A stretch of 64,000 nucleotides of DNA from Callipepla californica brunnescens (Eukaryota; Chordata; Aves; Galliformes; Odontophoridae): NCBI GenBank assembly GCA_023055505.1, contig JALIRH010000076.1, positions 62,001 to 126,000 of the forward strand. The letters run 5' to 3'. Under the pieces are notes generated by a model. The model saw nothing but the letters and a program-made list of their open reading frames with translations. It ran no database searches and had not been told where the DNA came from. Of this stretch, positions 1 through 12,810 are shown piece after piece; position 1 is the first letter of the stretch; each line of letters starts with the position of its first letter. Made by a program: the position numbers and the translations under genes.

Positions 1-557
1 TGGAACCATAATGTAGCAGTTCACCTCTTATGCTTGATCTCTTGGAAATCTAATATTTGCATTTTTGTTTTTCATGCATAATTTTTCCACTCATTGACCT
101 TAAGCAGTTTTAAATTCCAAGTCAGCGCAGTCAGCTCACCTCTTTTGCTGGTATATAATATATATATATTCCCTTTGACTGTACTGTGTGAAGTAAAAGC
201 AGATCTCAGCCCATCTTCTCAGTTACTCTCATCTGCTGTATAGCCTCATTTTTTCATTAGTGTGAACTGAATCACAACCATGTGCTACTCTTGTTTTGTA
301 TGTACAACTTAGCCCTGTTTAAAAGTCTACCCAATATTTTTCAGTTTTCCTTTTCCCTGTTTTGTTCCTCGGGAAATACCAACTTTTCTTGAAATCCTGA
401 GCTTTTAATTTTCACTGTGGAACTACCTCTGTGATTTCTTCCACCAGTTTCACACAATTGAGTGTTCTACTTTCATGACGTCTTCAAATATCAAGAGCTA
501 AAAAGTACAGCAGTGTTCCCAGGTATGTCTGTCTAACCCTGGGATTTTCCCTGGCAG
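1..557. other. Gene-free left edge
   Basis: No open reading frame or recognisable exon is seen before 558. The only structure is a short (TA)n microsatellite near 150-170. The stretch immediately before 558 is pyrimidine-rich and ends in a usable splice acceptor, so part of it is probably the 3' end of an intron whose upstream exons lie outside the window. Confidence 0.5.
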
Positions 558-700
558 GCAGCAAACTGCACATCTCCATCTCCAAGAACATCAGTCTGCG
601 AGTGCTCTTCCACACTGTGGCCATTCCCTTGTCCTGCATCATCATTGCAGTTACAGCAATTCACCTATCTGGAAGCAGATTAGGCAACAGCATGGGCTAA
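558..700 (+). CDS. Putative terminal exon of an unidentified membrane protein
   Basis: A pyrimidine-rich acceptor ending in cag at 555-557 opens a frame of about 46 codons that runs to a TAA at 698-700. It has no ATG, so it can only be a terminal exon. The peptide begins SKLHISISKNISLRVLF and continues into a strongly hydrophobic stretch of about 20 residues (VAIPLSCIIIAVTAI), then a short polar tail HLSGSRLGNSMG. This looks like the last transmembrane segment and short C-terminus of a membrane protein. I do not recognise the family. It could be the 3' end of a gene entering from the left, an isolated exon remnant, or a chance frame. No matching upstream exon is inside the window. Confidence 0.35.
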
Positions 701-2809
701 GGCTTGCTCTGCTCTCTCAGGGTGCCAAGATTCTTGTGTGTGTGCAGAAGCAATTCCTGGAAAACTTTCTTTCAAAATGTAAGGCTTTCTGGTCTTTGGA
801 GTCTTCCTGTGGTATACAGCACCCGGGCAGGCATTGTTGGTTAGGATTTAGACATTCCAACTGTGTTATGCCTGAATCTTTTCTTTTCTGATCGTCCTAC
901 TTGCTTTTCCACCTTCAAGTGTTGTTTGTTGTTTGTTTGTTTTTTCACCTGGAATATTTCCTGTTATCCTTGTGCAATATTAGCTTCACCATCCACACTG
1001 TAGATCACTTAGTACTTCTTACAGCCGTCTCTGTCCTCCCCTGTTTATTGGTTGTCTTTCTACAAACCTTAGTGCTTTTTTGGATCGTTTTTGGATTTCA
1101 CCATCAATCCATATGATACACAGCCTTCTAAGATTGCAGTAATTTTTTATCTGTCCCATGTTCTTAAAAAAATCAGTTTTGTTAATTAGGAGTTGAAGTT
1201 GAGAGGAATGAAAAAAACAACAAACAACAAAACGAGGACCTGGTCCTAGAAACCCTGCACTTATGTTGATGGTGTTAAAGAAAATTTGTTTGTTCTTGTT
1301 GTTCCTGCTACTATCCAGATGTCTGATATGGATATATACAAAGAATTCACAGAATATTTGCGGGATGTGTATGCCAGGGTATACATATAACTCTATGAGA
1401 TACGGATGTAGGATTCTGTGATGTCTCCCTATATATGATTCTATGATATATATATATATATACCCACACACGATATAGCAAATGGATATCATATGATGGT
1501 GTGCAAATTAAATTACTGCACATGAGTTTGAACAGTAATCTGTCTCCTGGGGAAGCTTCAGTCTTTCTAAAAGCAGTTTCTAATCATTTCATTTCAAAAG
1601 TGAACAATAAGAGCATAATTTATCAGAGAAGTGGTCTTTTTTATGTTGGATCTTATAGCCTGTTTTACAGAACTGGGGGTATGGTGTGACAGTATTTGTC
1701 TTGCTCTTGGGGCTGCTTCAAGATGCAGTGACCCATGAAGCTCAGGGGACTTATTGAGGCATCTGTACTACGCTGTGGCTGCTGGAGCCCTGCTCTGTTG
1801 AGATAGAGGCTCTCACATCTTCCCAGCTGGGAGTCAGGCCAATTGAGGGAAAAGTTGGGCCATTAAACCCAAATGAAATAGGACATGGCACATGACTGCA
1901 GTAGGTGGGCGAAGTTTGCTGATGGACAGGCAAGGTCTTAGAACATACCTTAGTCTTTTAGGAAAAACGTGCTATAGAATTTACTGTCAGGTGGAAAAGA
2001 GACTGTTGCTCAACAGCATCTGATATTTTTATGGCTTCATGCACCTCCAGCAATTAATATTCCACTCTTGCTCACTTTTGTTTTGTTTCTTTGAGAGATG
2101 TGGCTAAAATCACCACAGCTTGGTTCTTACGCCCTTCCATATGTCTGGCAGCCGTTTGGTATCTGTGCAGTTTGGGGCTAGGTTCAGCACAGCCCTCGCT
2201 GGATTTCCAAAGGTCCAGAAGTTACTCAGACTGTTTTAACCGACTCCACGACTCAATGGATGAATCAGTGACTTCTGTAGTCCTAGAAACTGAACCACCA
2301 GAGCTCCATTTGCTGACAGTAAATGGAACCTCTTACACATGGGTGAGGTCTCATCTGACCTCAAATGGTGGCATGGCTGTCTTGGGGTCAGCGGTAAGAT
2401 CCTTCTGTCATGTTTAGCAAAGCTGGGTTTCAGGAGTGTGGCAGATGGAAAATGATTTGCAGTTCAGGCTCATTACTCTGTATGTCCTCTCAGCTGATTG
2501 CATGTGTACTTATCTCCTGGAACCTGAGAAGAAGAATTGTCACAGACTGCTGGTGTATTTGGGGTCTTGCTGTTGTTAACTGATTAGGCATTCCCAGTTG
2601 ACAAGAACCTTTGCAGCTAGGTGTGGAGTAAAGAAGTGGCAATATTATTAAAGGCATAATGGGGCTGTAAAGCCCCATCTACAAATTATGCAATAATTTA
2701 CCCTTATAATAATAAGATTGGATTTTGTTCCTCTGGTGATTGATAGTTAAGCAGTATATTTTACTTGTATCTTTCAGATTTGTTCAAATCTCGGTGTTTT
2801 CTTTGGCAG
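701..2809. other. Non-coding stretch with simple repeats
   Basis: I see no supported gene. A (TA)n run lies at about 1446-1462. An open stretch at 2091-2417 has a hydrophobic start and a GT donor after TACACATGG near 2340, but I cannot place it in a family (see findings). The rest looks like intron or intergenic DNA. Confidence 0.5.
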
Positions 2810-2922
2810 GTACTCCCGAGGATTACCCACAGTATTTCCATATGAACCTCACAACAGCTGAACTCACTCTCCTGAAGCCAGTAAACAGGGATTTGCACCA
2901 GAAGTTTGACTTGGTTATTAAG
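2810..2922 (+). pseudogene. PCDH15: Isolated protocadherin-15-like cadherin exon
   Basis: A 113-base exon is flanked by a good acceptor (ttctttggcag) and donor (AAG followed by gtaatt). It starts in phase 1 and ends in phase 0. Its peptide ([10 protein letters not shown], later [18 protein letters not shown]) reads like a cadherin repeat. It agrees closely, from memory, with an extracellular segment of protocadherin-15, the tip-link cadherin of hair cells, but with several substitutions where that protein is usually highly conserved. The exons expected before and after it (the next normally starts AEQDNGHP) are not visible in the following 11 kb. It is therefore most likely a lone fragment of a duplicated gene. 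The reading frame and splice sites are still intact. It could alternatively belong to a gene with very large introns. Confidence 0.6.
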
Positions 2923-3000
2923 GTAATTTTGACCGCTTTCTTAGTACCATATGCTTTTGAAAACTGCCTAGTGACAAAAAGAGAAAAATGAGCACCTGAA

Positions 3001-3290
3001 GAAAAGGTCTGGTCAGCCCTGGGAGCACAGGTGAAGGCAATTCACCTGTGCAACTGGAAGGGGTGGAGCCAGGCTGCACCCCTCTTAGGCCCCATTTAAG
3101 GGCTGACTGCCACTGAGGAAGGATCTCTTGTTGGAGATCTCTCCTTTTTGGAGTTTCTTCCCTTCTAGCGTAGATCTTCAGAGGTTGGGTGAGCATTAAT
3201 TTTCCTTCATTTTTGTAACACCTCCTTGTTTGCACTGGTCTCTTAGCTTTCACAACTTTTACAAATGCAGAAAACTTCTCTTAGAGCAAA
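3001..3290. repeat. Possible interspersed repeat with a strong hairpin
   Basis: The segment has a denser GC composition than its surroundings and begins with a perfect 11-base inverted repeat around a 5-base loop (3025-3051, arms GCACAGGTGAA and TTCACCTGTGC). It reads like part of a dispersed avian element, perhaps an LTR or DNA-transposon remnant. I cannot name the family, and the ends are approximate. Confidence 0.3.
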
Positions 3291-5290
3291 GGTACAAGGT
3301 TTACTGCAGGGACTCTGAAAATTAATTCAGTAAAGATGTCTTCTATTGACAGTACAGCAGAACTACTTTTGGTTCTTTTGAAGACAGTCTCAAGTTGTCT
3401 TTGTTAGACAACAGCTTCAACACAGAACACCGTGTAGGTTTTGCTGTGTTTATTGGTAAGCACAGAAGCAAATAAGCGAGCAAGAATAAGGAATTGCAGT
3501 ATTGTTTTATCAGTACTCAAGCAGACCATTGCTTTTTTTATTGTATTTTATGTAGAATGAAGAGTGGACTCTCCTAACTGCAGTATGGTACTTCTGCATC
3601 TTGTAGGAATTGTTTCTTTCCTTGTCTCAGAGCATTTATTAAACACAAAAGAGCAGTTCCTTCCTGGGAAGATGGTAATAAATTAATTAACATACTCTTT
3701 ATTAATGTACTTCCTGTATATTCAGAAGAACATGTGTCATTATAGAGTGGCAGAAGAGAAGCAATAGTGCAGTGTAGAGGCATTTTGAATAACTTTTTAA
3801 TCCTTGAGTGTTGCATTTGTGCATCCAAGCGCAGAGCTTTGCATGTACTTAGAGTGAAATAATTTGCAATTTGAATCTTCTGTACTCCATTTTTGCACTG
3901 CACTATCTGCTGAGGAGTTCTGCTGTTGCTGGGACAGATGAGAAAACACAGGTGTGGAATTCTCAGTAAATACGCATGAGTTGTGCTTCTCTCTAAACAT
4001 AGAACGTGCTAGTTTTGTATGACTTGCTAAATGGAATGCTTAAAATATTCCCTCCGGAATTAGGGTTTATCTTCTTCCAAAATAAGGAAAAAAAGTGAAA
4101 AGAAGAAGGCAGTTAAGTCAATACATGGTTATAGAATTGTGAAGCAAGATGGACAGGAGTTTGGTGTGCTGATTTTATTTATTTACTACATTAAAACTGC
4201 ATAGCTGATAAATGTTTAAACAATTCTCAAATAGGAAGACAAGCTAAGCTAGACTTCTTAACAAGAAAAGCTGGTTTTCAGCCTTCTAGCTTTCTCCAGG
4301 AGGTGTTTTACAGTAAGGTAGAAAACCTTCTGGCTGTCCTAGGGAAATTCCTGTTATTTTCTATTCCTTGTGAAGCAATGGGCACTTTTCCTAAACATGC
4401 ACTCCTTGTGTTTCCCATTTCCATATGGCAACTGTAAGAAACAGGTGGATTTAGTGTGCTGAACTTGAAAGGGCTTTCCAGTACTGCTAATACTTCAACA
4501 AAAAACATTGTATGTGAGACCTCCTTACCTCACAGTGCATAAGCCTGTAAATGCATCCTTGCTTGAAGCATCTGCTGAGATTCGTAATAAAATAATAAAC
4601 CAATTAAAAGTACATTTCCTCAGCACTGTTACTACAGCTGCTCTTTCTCCTGGAGGACAAAAAAAATTGCAACAGGAAGATATGTAATCATCTTATTCCA
4701 AAGCAGAAATAACCTCACTTCAGCTTTTAACCTCATATTTGCTTGTAGAAGGGGATACAGCTGCTTAGAAAGAATGCTCATCTTTCTGGAAAGAACATGA
4801 CCACTGCTCTGTAGAGGTGAAACTACGTGCTTGTTGTCACAAGCTTGAAAAAGTTGGAGTGGGGGTTGATTTACATTGTCACTGATTTTGACGCATGTAC
4901 ATCGGGAAACAATCAGGAAAGCTAAATAAGTAGATGCACTTTGTTCCTTTCCTATTTTTATCAGTTATTTTTTCAGTCAGACCAAATCTGACCTGGTGGA
5001 GCATTAAAATCAACTTGCAAAGTGAGTGGGTTGCTGAAGACTAGCTGTGCTACACAGTCAATGAAATACTAATAAATAGAAATGGTACGCTACAGAGGAA
5101 TTTGCCACACCTGAAAGAGGTCATATTTTGAGAAGTGCTCATGGTGAGTTGTCATTTAGTTCCTAGGCACTTGTATGGCTTTCAGAGCAGGCTGATGAAG
5201 ATAAATGGTGAGATTACAAGGACTATCAGATCAGCATAGTGAGTTTTTGCTAATTAGTTAAAAACATAATGGCTACTTGCAGAGCAAAAA
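3291..5290. other. No gene seen
   Basis: AT-rich DNA with only short frames that lack splice context or protein similarity. It is interpreted as intronic or intergenic sequence. Confidence 0.5.
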
Positions 5291-5294
5291 GACA

Positions 5295-5530
5295 ACCATG
5301 TATCATGGCGTAACTGCATCAGTGGATAAGGGAAGAATCACTGATGTCATCTCTCTGAGCTTCAGTAAGGCTTTGGACAACAATATCCTTTTCTCTGCAT
5401 TGTGATGATTTAGATTTGATGGGTAGCTTGTTATCTGGACAAGGAGCTGGTTGCAAGATCGTACCCAGAGAATGGTGTCATTGTGGCAACTATATCCTGG
5501 GCTGCATCCAAAGCAGCATGGCTTTGGGTG
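5295..5530 (+). mobile_element. CR1 LINE fragment, reverse-transcriptase part
   Basis: The segment matches the part of CR1 that encodes the C-terminal side of reverse transcriptase. The order GATGTCATCT, then TTCAGTAAGGCTTT, then the region around aaggagctggttgcaagat and a stretch beginning cctgggctgcatc is the usual CR1 arrangement. It has frameshifts and gaps, so it is an old dead copy. The ends are approximate. Confidence 0.6.
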
Positions 5531-8500
5531 GTTAGGAATTTCATTTCTTTTACAAAAATTGATTTTCCATGTTTAGCGGCCCTGCAGGTACTTGTATGTA
5601 AACGGTTAGAAACAACGTGAGTATTATTGCATGAGGTGAAAAGAGAGAGGGATGCTTTGTTAATCTCATCTGGACACCTGGGTAGTGCAGTGATAATGTA
5701 GTTTGAGAGTAGGCTTTCCTGTGATGTGTACAGTTAGTTCTAAGACTATGGTCTCATATTTGATTGTGTTCAAATCACTGGGAAGCATTCATGTAAATAA
5801 AATCTCCAATTAGAATGTTTTAAAAAGGGAAGTGGGAAATCAGGTTCCCAGCCTCAAGTAACATGTGTAGCATAACTTTTTAACAAGGCTTTTCCTTCGA
5901 TGTGAGAGTTCTGTAGCTCTTAGGGAGTAGGCTCTTATGAAAAGGAATTGCTTTATGTCACAGTCTCGTGGGGCTTTTTTTTGACACTTTCTCAGCACGG
6001 TTGGTAGCAGAAGTACTCTTCAACACTGTGCAGCAGCTGTGCAGATTGTCTTGAAGAATATCCCTACCAGATATTTTCCAGATCTTACATTCCTGCCTCA
6101 GAAATCCATTTTCCCCAGATGGCATTTCAGTTAGACTGTCATTAACCCCATGGAAGATAATGCCATAGAAACAATTCCATAGCGAGATTGTGTTTCCTTG
6201 TTGTTTCAGCAGAAGCCGAAGGTCAATGCAGGATGTCAGTGCTGAACAGACTTAGAAATTCCAACCTTACAAAGAAATTGGTTTGGGGTCTTATTGTGCA
6301 AGCAGTAATGTTGAACTTTGTAATGGCTATATTTCCTCTGTGTGCTCTCCAGGCTTGAATCTCTGAATGGAGTGTGATTTCCAATTTTTAGAAGGCTTTT
6401 TTTTTTTTTTTTTCCTCCTCCCTGCTTGACAGTGGCATTTATATAAGCCATGACTAAGGACAGGAGGTTTGTCTAAGTTGTTCTTGCTCAGGGTATGCAC
6501 ATAGAGACTGAGTCCCACTGTCAGCCAGCCCAAATTCCATCTTAGTTGTGTGGGGAGGCTGTTGCAGGCCAGTACATTGTATGAGAAGGGCCAGACGTTC
6601 AGCAATGATCAAAGGATTAAACAGTAAACATGTGCACTCTGAAGGCAGGAGGTGAAGTGCCACGTTTTGTTTGATGTACTCATTAAACAAAGATTTACTC
6701 CTAAAACGAGTAAAGTTGAAAGTAGAGAGAGATGCTTAGAGGAATGCTTCTCCCACTAGGAAATGCAGAATGCAAGGCAGTGATCAGTTTCAAAGGATTA
6801 AGTCACCAAGCACTGCACAGGGCTAGAACCCTTCTAAAGAACCTTAGGAATAATTTCTAAGGGTGAAATAGCAATGTTAATTTTGAAGTTGAGCTGTTAC
6901 ACAACAGTAGAAATGTGAAGATAGGCAGGCATCTCTGACCATTGCAGCTCTGGTGCAAGGTAGATGGGGTTCAATAACTGCCAGGCTGGAGATGCTACAA
7001 CCTCAGGGCAATTTGGCCCAATATTTGAGTCTCGTCTTGTCGAAGTGCAGGAGTCTGTGTTTCAGTTTTGCACAGAAGTGACCTCCAGATGTCTCAGCAG
7101 TGCTCAGCAGCATGCAGACTGCTGGCAGCACTTCTCTTAATGCGGCACGGCTTTTCTGAGAGCATGTTGTTCAGTTCATCCAGTGGGACCCCCCAGGTAC
7201 TGTTCTCTAAAGCTTCTTTCTGGCTGGCTGTCTCCTAACATGTACTGAAGGTGTTCCTCCGCAGGTGCAGGCCTTGGCATTTCCCTTTCTTTTTTTTTTT
7301 TCCTTTTAATATGGTGAGGTTTCCATCTGCTCGTTTCTTCAGATTGCCAAGGTAACTCTGTGGACTTTGTGTGAGAACAAATAAGAGGATGATAAAACGA
7401 CTGATAAAATTCTGCATAGCTATAAATAGGATGAAACGAGTCAGAGGAGGTCCATCTTAGCCTTGTACTCAAAGAGATGGAATCTCCCCTGACGTGGCAG
7501 TGAGATATCGATGCTGTAACTGATAACTGAGAGTGAAGGTTGGCTCAGCTATCTGTGGCTGTCAAGAAAAAGCAAATTGGCTATTAGAAATTTTTAGGAA
7601 AAATAGAGCACAGAACAAAAGAGAATCACTGAAGCGCTTATGTCCAAGCAGTGTGTGTGTCTTGACCACAGTGTGCAGCTGGTCTCTGCCACAGACAGGA
7701 CAGAACTAAAGCAGTTTCAAATCGGGGAGGAAGGAACACAACAAAAGCACGTGAAATATACTGTCACAATTCTGATTGTGGTGAGGAATTGCTAGCTCAT
7801 TTCTGTGATGCAAGAGCGACGAGTTAAATGGTACAAGCAGGTTGCAAGCTGAAAACAGGAGGAGTCTGTCTAATGCAGTTTTTCTGCAGAGTGATTTAAC
7901 AGGCAGCAGTGTGGGGCTGAAGGTTGGCATGGGCTTAAGGGGAGGCCAGGTGGGTTCCTGGAGGAACAGCCCCCAAAGAAATTCAGGGACATTTCTATTT
8001 TGAAAGAGGAGCTCCTTGCATTTCTCTCTTGGCTTCTTTGGCTGCTGCTTGTAGCTGTGTTGTTACACTGCGTGGGTTATTGATTTGGTCTACTTTTGTT
8101 GTTCTTTTGATGTGCTTTTCTTAAGAATTTGTTTACTTCTGGTGCTTTTCTTCAATGGTATCAGGCAGTGAGACAACAAGCATCCCTTGAGCCTCACTAG
8201 ACTGCAATCAATGTGACTGTAGCCAAATCACACATGGAGATTTAGCAATCTGAACTACATGTGTGGACTACCACAGGCAAAACTTTAAGAAGCAAGTACA
8301 ACGAAAAACCCTCGTGGTATCTGTTATTGAAGAGGTCTCTGGAAAGTGAGCTAGATTTTAAAAAGTTTGTCTTCCTAAGTATCAGTGACTTGGGCTGTTT
8401 TCTCTCAAGTTCCTCTCGAGTGCAAAGTGGAAAATAAAATATAGCCCACGTGACAAGCAGGATCTTCCAAAAATGTGTTGGCCTTGTTCTGGAACCGCTT

Positions 8501-11500
8501 TGATTCTGTCTCTCTTGAAATGCAGCTGAAGATACCCTCTTCTGCCATTCTCACACAACATTAGAGATGTATCAGCTATAATGGGAAACAGGGTGATTGC
8601 TCTGCCTCAAAATAGATCATGAGCTGAACAAATGAGAGTGTTTTTTGTACTCACAGTGACAGATTAGAAAAAGAATGAAAGAAATGGTTTCTCATTAAAG
8701 AGTTGGTCAATCCGCTTCCTGACAACGATGAAATCTACAGAATCATTAGTTTGGCTGAACTGCTGTGCATCTCCTGTAGGCATTAAGTGCAATAACCGTA
8801 TTTTAAATTGGCTTTTCAAAAGTTCACCCTTAACACAAGCTCAGTATTCAATTACTTCTGGTGACTTATCACTGTAACAGAAGTGTACTGAGTCCAAGTA
8901 ATCTGGAAATTTCTGTTCTCTTTGAGGTGGCCTTTTCATGTCTTGCATGTAATACAGTGATGAGTTGTGGAAAAGAAAAGCTGAGTGCATGGTTAGTTTT
9001 TGTGAATAGCAAAGGGGCAGGAAAATGCTTCTAAAAACCTTTCCAAGGCATTAATATCATAATTGAGAAGCCAGTCTTTCCCCAAAGTTATCATGTGCAT
9101 ACTGAAAATAGCCTTTATTTCCAGTGTGCGGCAGCATCTCAGCATGGTGAGTGTGTTTGCTTCTATTTAGAGCATTAAATAACAGATACACATTAGACAA
9201 GACCAGTGACTGTGAGTTAAGATTGACCGCAAATTATATGTCATTATACACAGAGAAGTAGAAGTATTAAAATCCACAAGTGGTAAACTCTCTCATGTGT
9301 TTCATTAGCAGAAATAGCTGCACTTCCTCTCTGCTGTAAACAGGTTTCTCTTGGTTGTTTTGTTGTTTTTTTTTTTTTTTTCTCAATTTCCATGCTTCCA
9401 TCACTTACAACTCAGTAAAATGAGTTTGTAGTTGGCGTTGTCTTTAAGTTAAGGGAAGAAGAAAGTTTTATTTTGTGGGAAGATGGTCAGCTGGAAGTAT
9501 TAGTGTTCACTTAAAGCATTGTAGTCTGGCATTGAAGTCTCTTACCCTTGACACATGAAATAAAAAGGCGTATTTTGGGATTTTTTAAGCATGCTGTCTA
9601 GACACATTATGTGCCAATATCATTTCACTGCCACATGACAAGCTTCACTGACAGTAAAGTCAAATTTCTTCTGTGTTCTGAGGATACTTGGTGCTGCTTG
9701 TCCTTAAGCCAATTTTAATCCACCTCAGTAGCTTGTTCCTTATGCTGTACTTTCTGACCTTGTACGTTAATCCAGTGTGTGATATACAGTCCTTATCCTA
9801 AATCTAGATAAATTATGTCCCAAAGTTCACCTTTATTTCCCAATTCAGTCATGCTCTTTAAAAATACAAATTAAAATTAAGCTTTTCAGACCTGACCTTC
9901 CTTCTCTGAACCTGTACAGACTGCTCTTTCTTCAGTTATATTGGTTTAAATGCTTTATAAAGTTTCCATCTTCTTCCCAGCTGGAGGTCAAGTTTTAAGT
10001 GTGAATGTCTGAAGTTTCAGGGCTCTTTCCTTGTTCTTGTGTTAAACAGAAATTGTCCTGCTCATGTTTCTCCAATACTACTTCCTTTTCCAGTGGGCTC
10101 TCGTGTTTTCCAGAGGCCTTTCCTTCTTTTGATGCATCTTGTGAAGTGCTGGGGTGTACGCAGTATCATTTCTAATAGCAAAATTGTCTTTCTTTTTTTC
10201 ATCTTTCTGAAAACCTGAGTTCTATTTTTAGGTATCCTCTTCAAATATCCTTCTGGTTGTTTGCTTTTACGTGAACATTTAAATATATAGGGTGCAATGG
10301 CAATTTTTGCCATAGGATTGTATGAATGAGGGTGTAGATGTTTTTCAAGTTTAATCTCATTTGTAACCTAAAAAGTTGGATATTGGCATCGTGTGTCATT
10401 ACTGCTGAATCAGAAAAAAAAAAAAAAAAACATAATATTACTGTATGGAGTTGCTAAGTAAACCATGAATTGTGCATGTTCTTTAAAAATCTGATAGAGA
10501 ATAAAAATTCAATGGTTCAAACTAACAGAGGGTGGATCCATCAAATAAATTTTTCATCTCCTTGTGGATACTTCACGAATGGGAGCAAAAATGAGTCCAA
10601 CTGCATCATTTTAAATTATTTGTGCATCTCCCATGCCAAGTTCTGCAGGGGAAAGAAAAAGTTTGATCACAGTTTTGAAGGAGCAGTATCCAGAAGTTAA
10701 CTTGGTTGGTGCAGATATAACAGGCTTAGGCTGGAAAGCCATAAGGAAAACACCCTGCCTAAAAGTTTTTGTTGCATAAAAATATTGAATCGTTCGAGGA
10801 ATTTAAGAAGATCATGATAGTAAAAGGCAAATGACTCTGGGACCTAAGTGTAAATAGAAAAGTATTGTGAGGAAAAACAGAAAAAACAGAAAGACTGGTG
10901 ATTTTAATTATAGCAAAGCTTTTCTTCATAGACGTGAATAAGCTGTTCTTAGAGAAAAGATTGCTCCTAAGAGTGGTAGGGCTGGTACCTGATGTTGGGT
11001 ATTTGTTGACCCTAGTGTGACAGCAGTCAGAGCTGGCAAAGTGTAACAGAATTCTCATTTAAAGAATCCTTGTCTGGATTGACATACACTCCCATGAACC
11101 TTCTCGGGTGCTGAGCAACTGGCCAGAGCTGGGAGTGAACAGGCATGGCAGCAATTCATTGCCTCCGTGCTACTCATGTTCTTGTAGGTAGAGTTTGAAT
11201 GAGATGAGTTCTAGTGGGTTGGAAAAGGTGGCAGGCACCTTCTGGGAGGTCAAAGCTGTGAGTTAACACTGCTTGGAATTAATTTGGAATAGAGCAGATG
11301 GTTCTGTCCAGCTCTGAACAATGCAGATGCTTTGCTCAGCCCTCTGCATTCCTCAGCAGCTGTGTCCCCCTTGCCTCAGTCTGCCCAGTCCTTCTCCAGT
11401 GGCAGCAAGCACAGGGAGCAGAGGAGGTGCAGCAGGAGCACCTGCAGTCTTGCCTTGGCATCTGCCCATCTGCAGGTTGTTCTTTTGCCAAGGGCAGTTT

Positions 11501-12427
11501 ATCTCAACAAACAGGTCCCTGGTAGCTCGACAAGAAAGAAAACTCTGTTTTTCATGTTCCAGTAGATCCAGGGATTCTATTGCGTTGCTTTCATTTCTTC
11601 TTTCTTTCTACAAACTGCTTTGTTCACTGCTTTGAGTAAGTTGATGTTGTTTCAGTATTAAACCTGCATAATACAGAAAAAATATATAATACTTAACAAA
11701 TGTAGCTAATTATGTTTTCTTTGAGAATTATTTAATACGTTTTGCATTACTTTGCCCTTCTTCTTTCCCATTTTCTTCCCCTATCGAGAGCAGAAGTTTC
11801 TGAAGTCTAATTCTGTGTGTCTCAATGGTAGTGTGAAAATGCCTGCTGCTCTCTTGCAGTTAGGTTTCACGACTGTGAAAGTCTTAAGTCTTCATCTCAG
11901 CGTGGATTGGTATGGACGAGGCTTCAGAATACATCTGTTCTTCTTTTCTCTATTAATATCTCCTTATGATTGTATGTCTTGAATCTGAAGCAGCTTCACT
12001 GCAGAAATGTGAGTTCATTCATTCACGTAGTATTGACCTTTGGTTGGTTTAAAGGGTGAGTCACTTTGTCAACAAAGCATGTTGTTTTTGGGGAAGAACA
12101 TAGCTCTTCTGATGTTGTCTTAGTGGTCACCTCTGTGTGGACCATCTGACACATGTCCTGGCTGAAGAGAGAGAAGGATGGGAAAGGTTTATTATTGGTG
12201 TTACTACCAGCGATACAAAGTATAATCTTGAACCAGAATGTTTTGCGTCTTAAGTATCAGTGGTTTTCTTTGTGAATGAGATCTGAATAGTCTCTTCTTT
12301 GTGCTCCAGAGAAACCATTAGGAAGAAAAAATGTTCTACCTGTGACCAGCAAGGCGGGCAGGAGTTTTTTAAAGAGAAAAACTGATTTCACCATCAGCAC
12401 TGAATGTTTTGAACAAATTGCTCTGTT
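5531..12427. other. Long stretch without a supported gene
   Basis: No exon with both splice context and family similarity was found on either strand. There are poly-T or poly-A tracts near 6397-6413, 7289-7301, 9369-9381 and 10413-10430. Short frames here (for example near 10470-10700, 11298-11635 and 11752-11982) look like chance. In particular no septin GTPase exon was recognised, although the septin 3' exons lie downstream. Confidence 0.5.
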
Positions 12428-12810
12428 TGGAGAAGAGAAAAGCTGTGAGGAGACCTCATTGCAGCCTTCCAGTATTTAAAAGGGGATAATAAAAAGGAGG
12501 GGAATCAGCTTTTTACAGCAGTAGACAGTGATGGGACAAGAGGGAATGGTTTTAAGCTCAAGGAGGGAAGATTTAAATTGGATGACAGGGAGAAGTTCTT
12601 CACAGAGAGAGTGGTGAGGTGCTGGCACAGGCTGCCCAGAGAGGCTGTGGATACCCCATCCCTGGAGGTTTGAGACCTTGTTGGATGGGGCCCTGGGTGA
12701 CCTGATCTAGTACCAAATCTGGACGTTGGTGGCCCTGCCTGTGGCAGGGGGTTGGAATTTGATGATCCTTGGCGTCCCTTCCAACCCAAGCCATCCTATG
12801 GAATTATGCT
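12428..12810 (+). mobile_element. CR1 LINE 3' end
   Basis: Typical CR1 tail in sense orientation. It starts with a block like ggagacctcattgcagcctt, continues through gagaagttcttcac and gctggcacaggctgcccaga, then a stretch around ccctggaggtttgagac, and finishes with cccttccaacccaagccat and a degenerate 3' terminal repeat. It is a 5'-truncated insertion, as most CR1 copies are. Confidence 0.9.
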
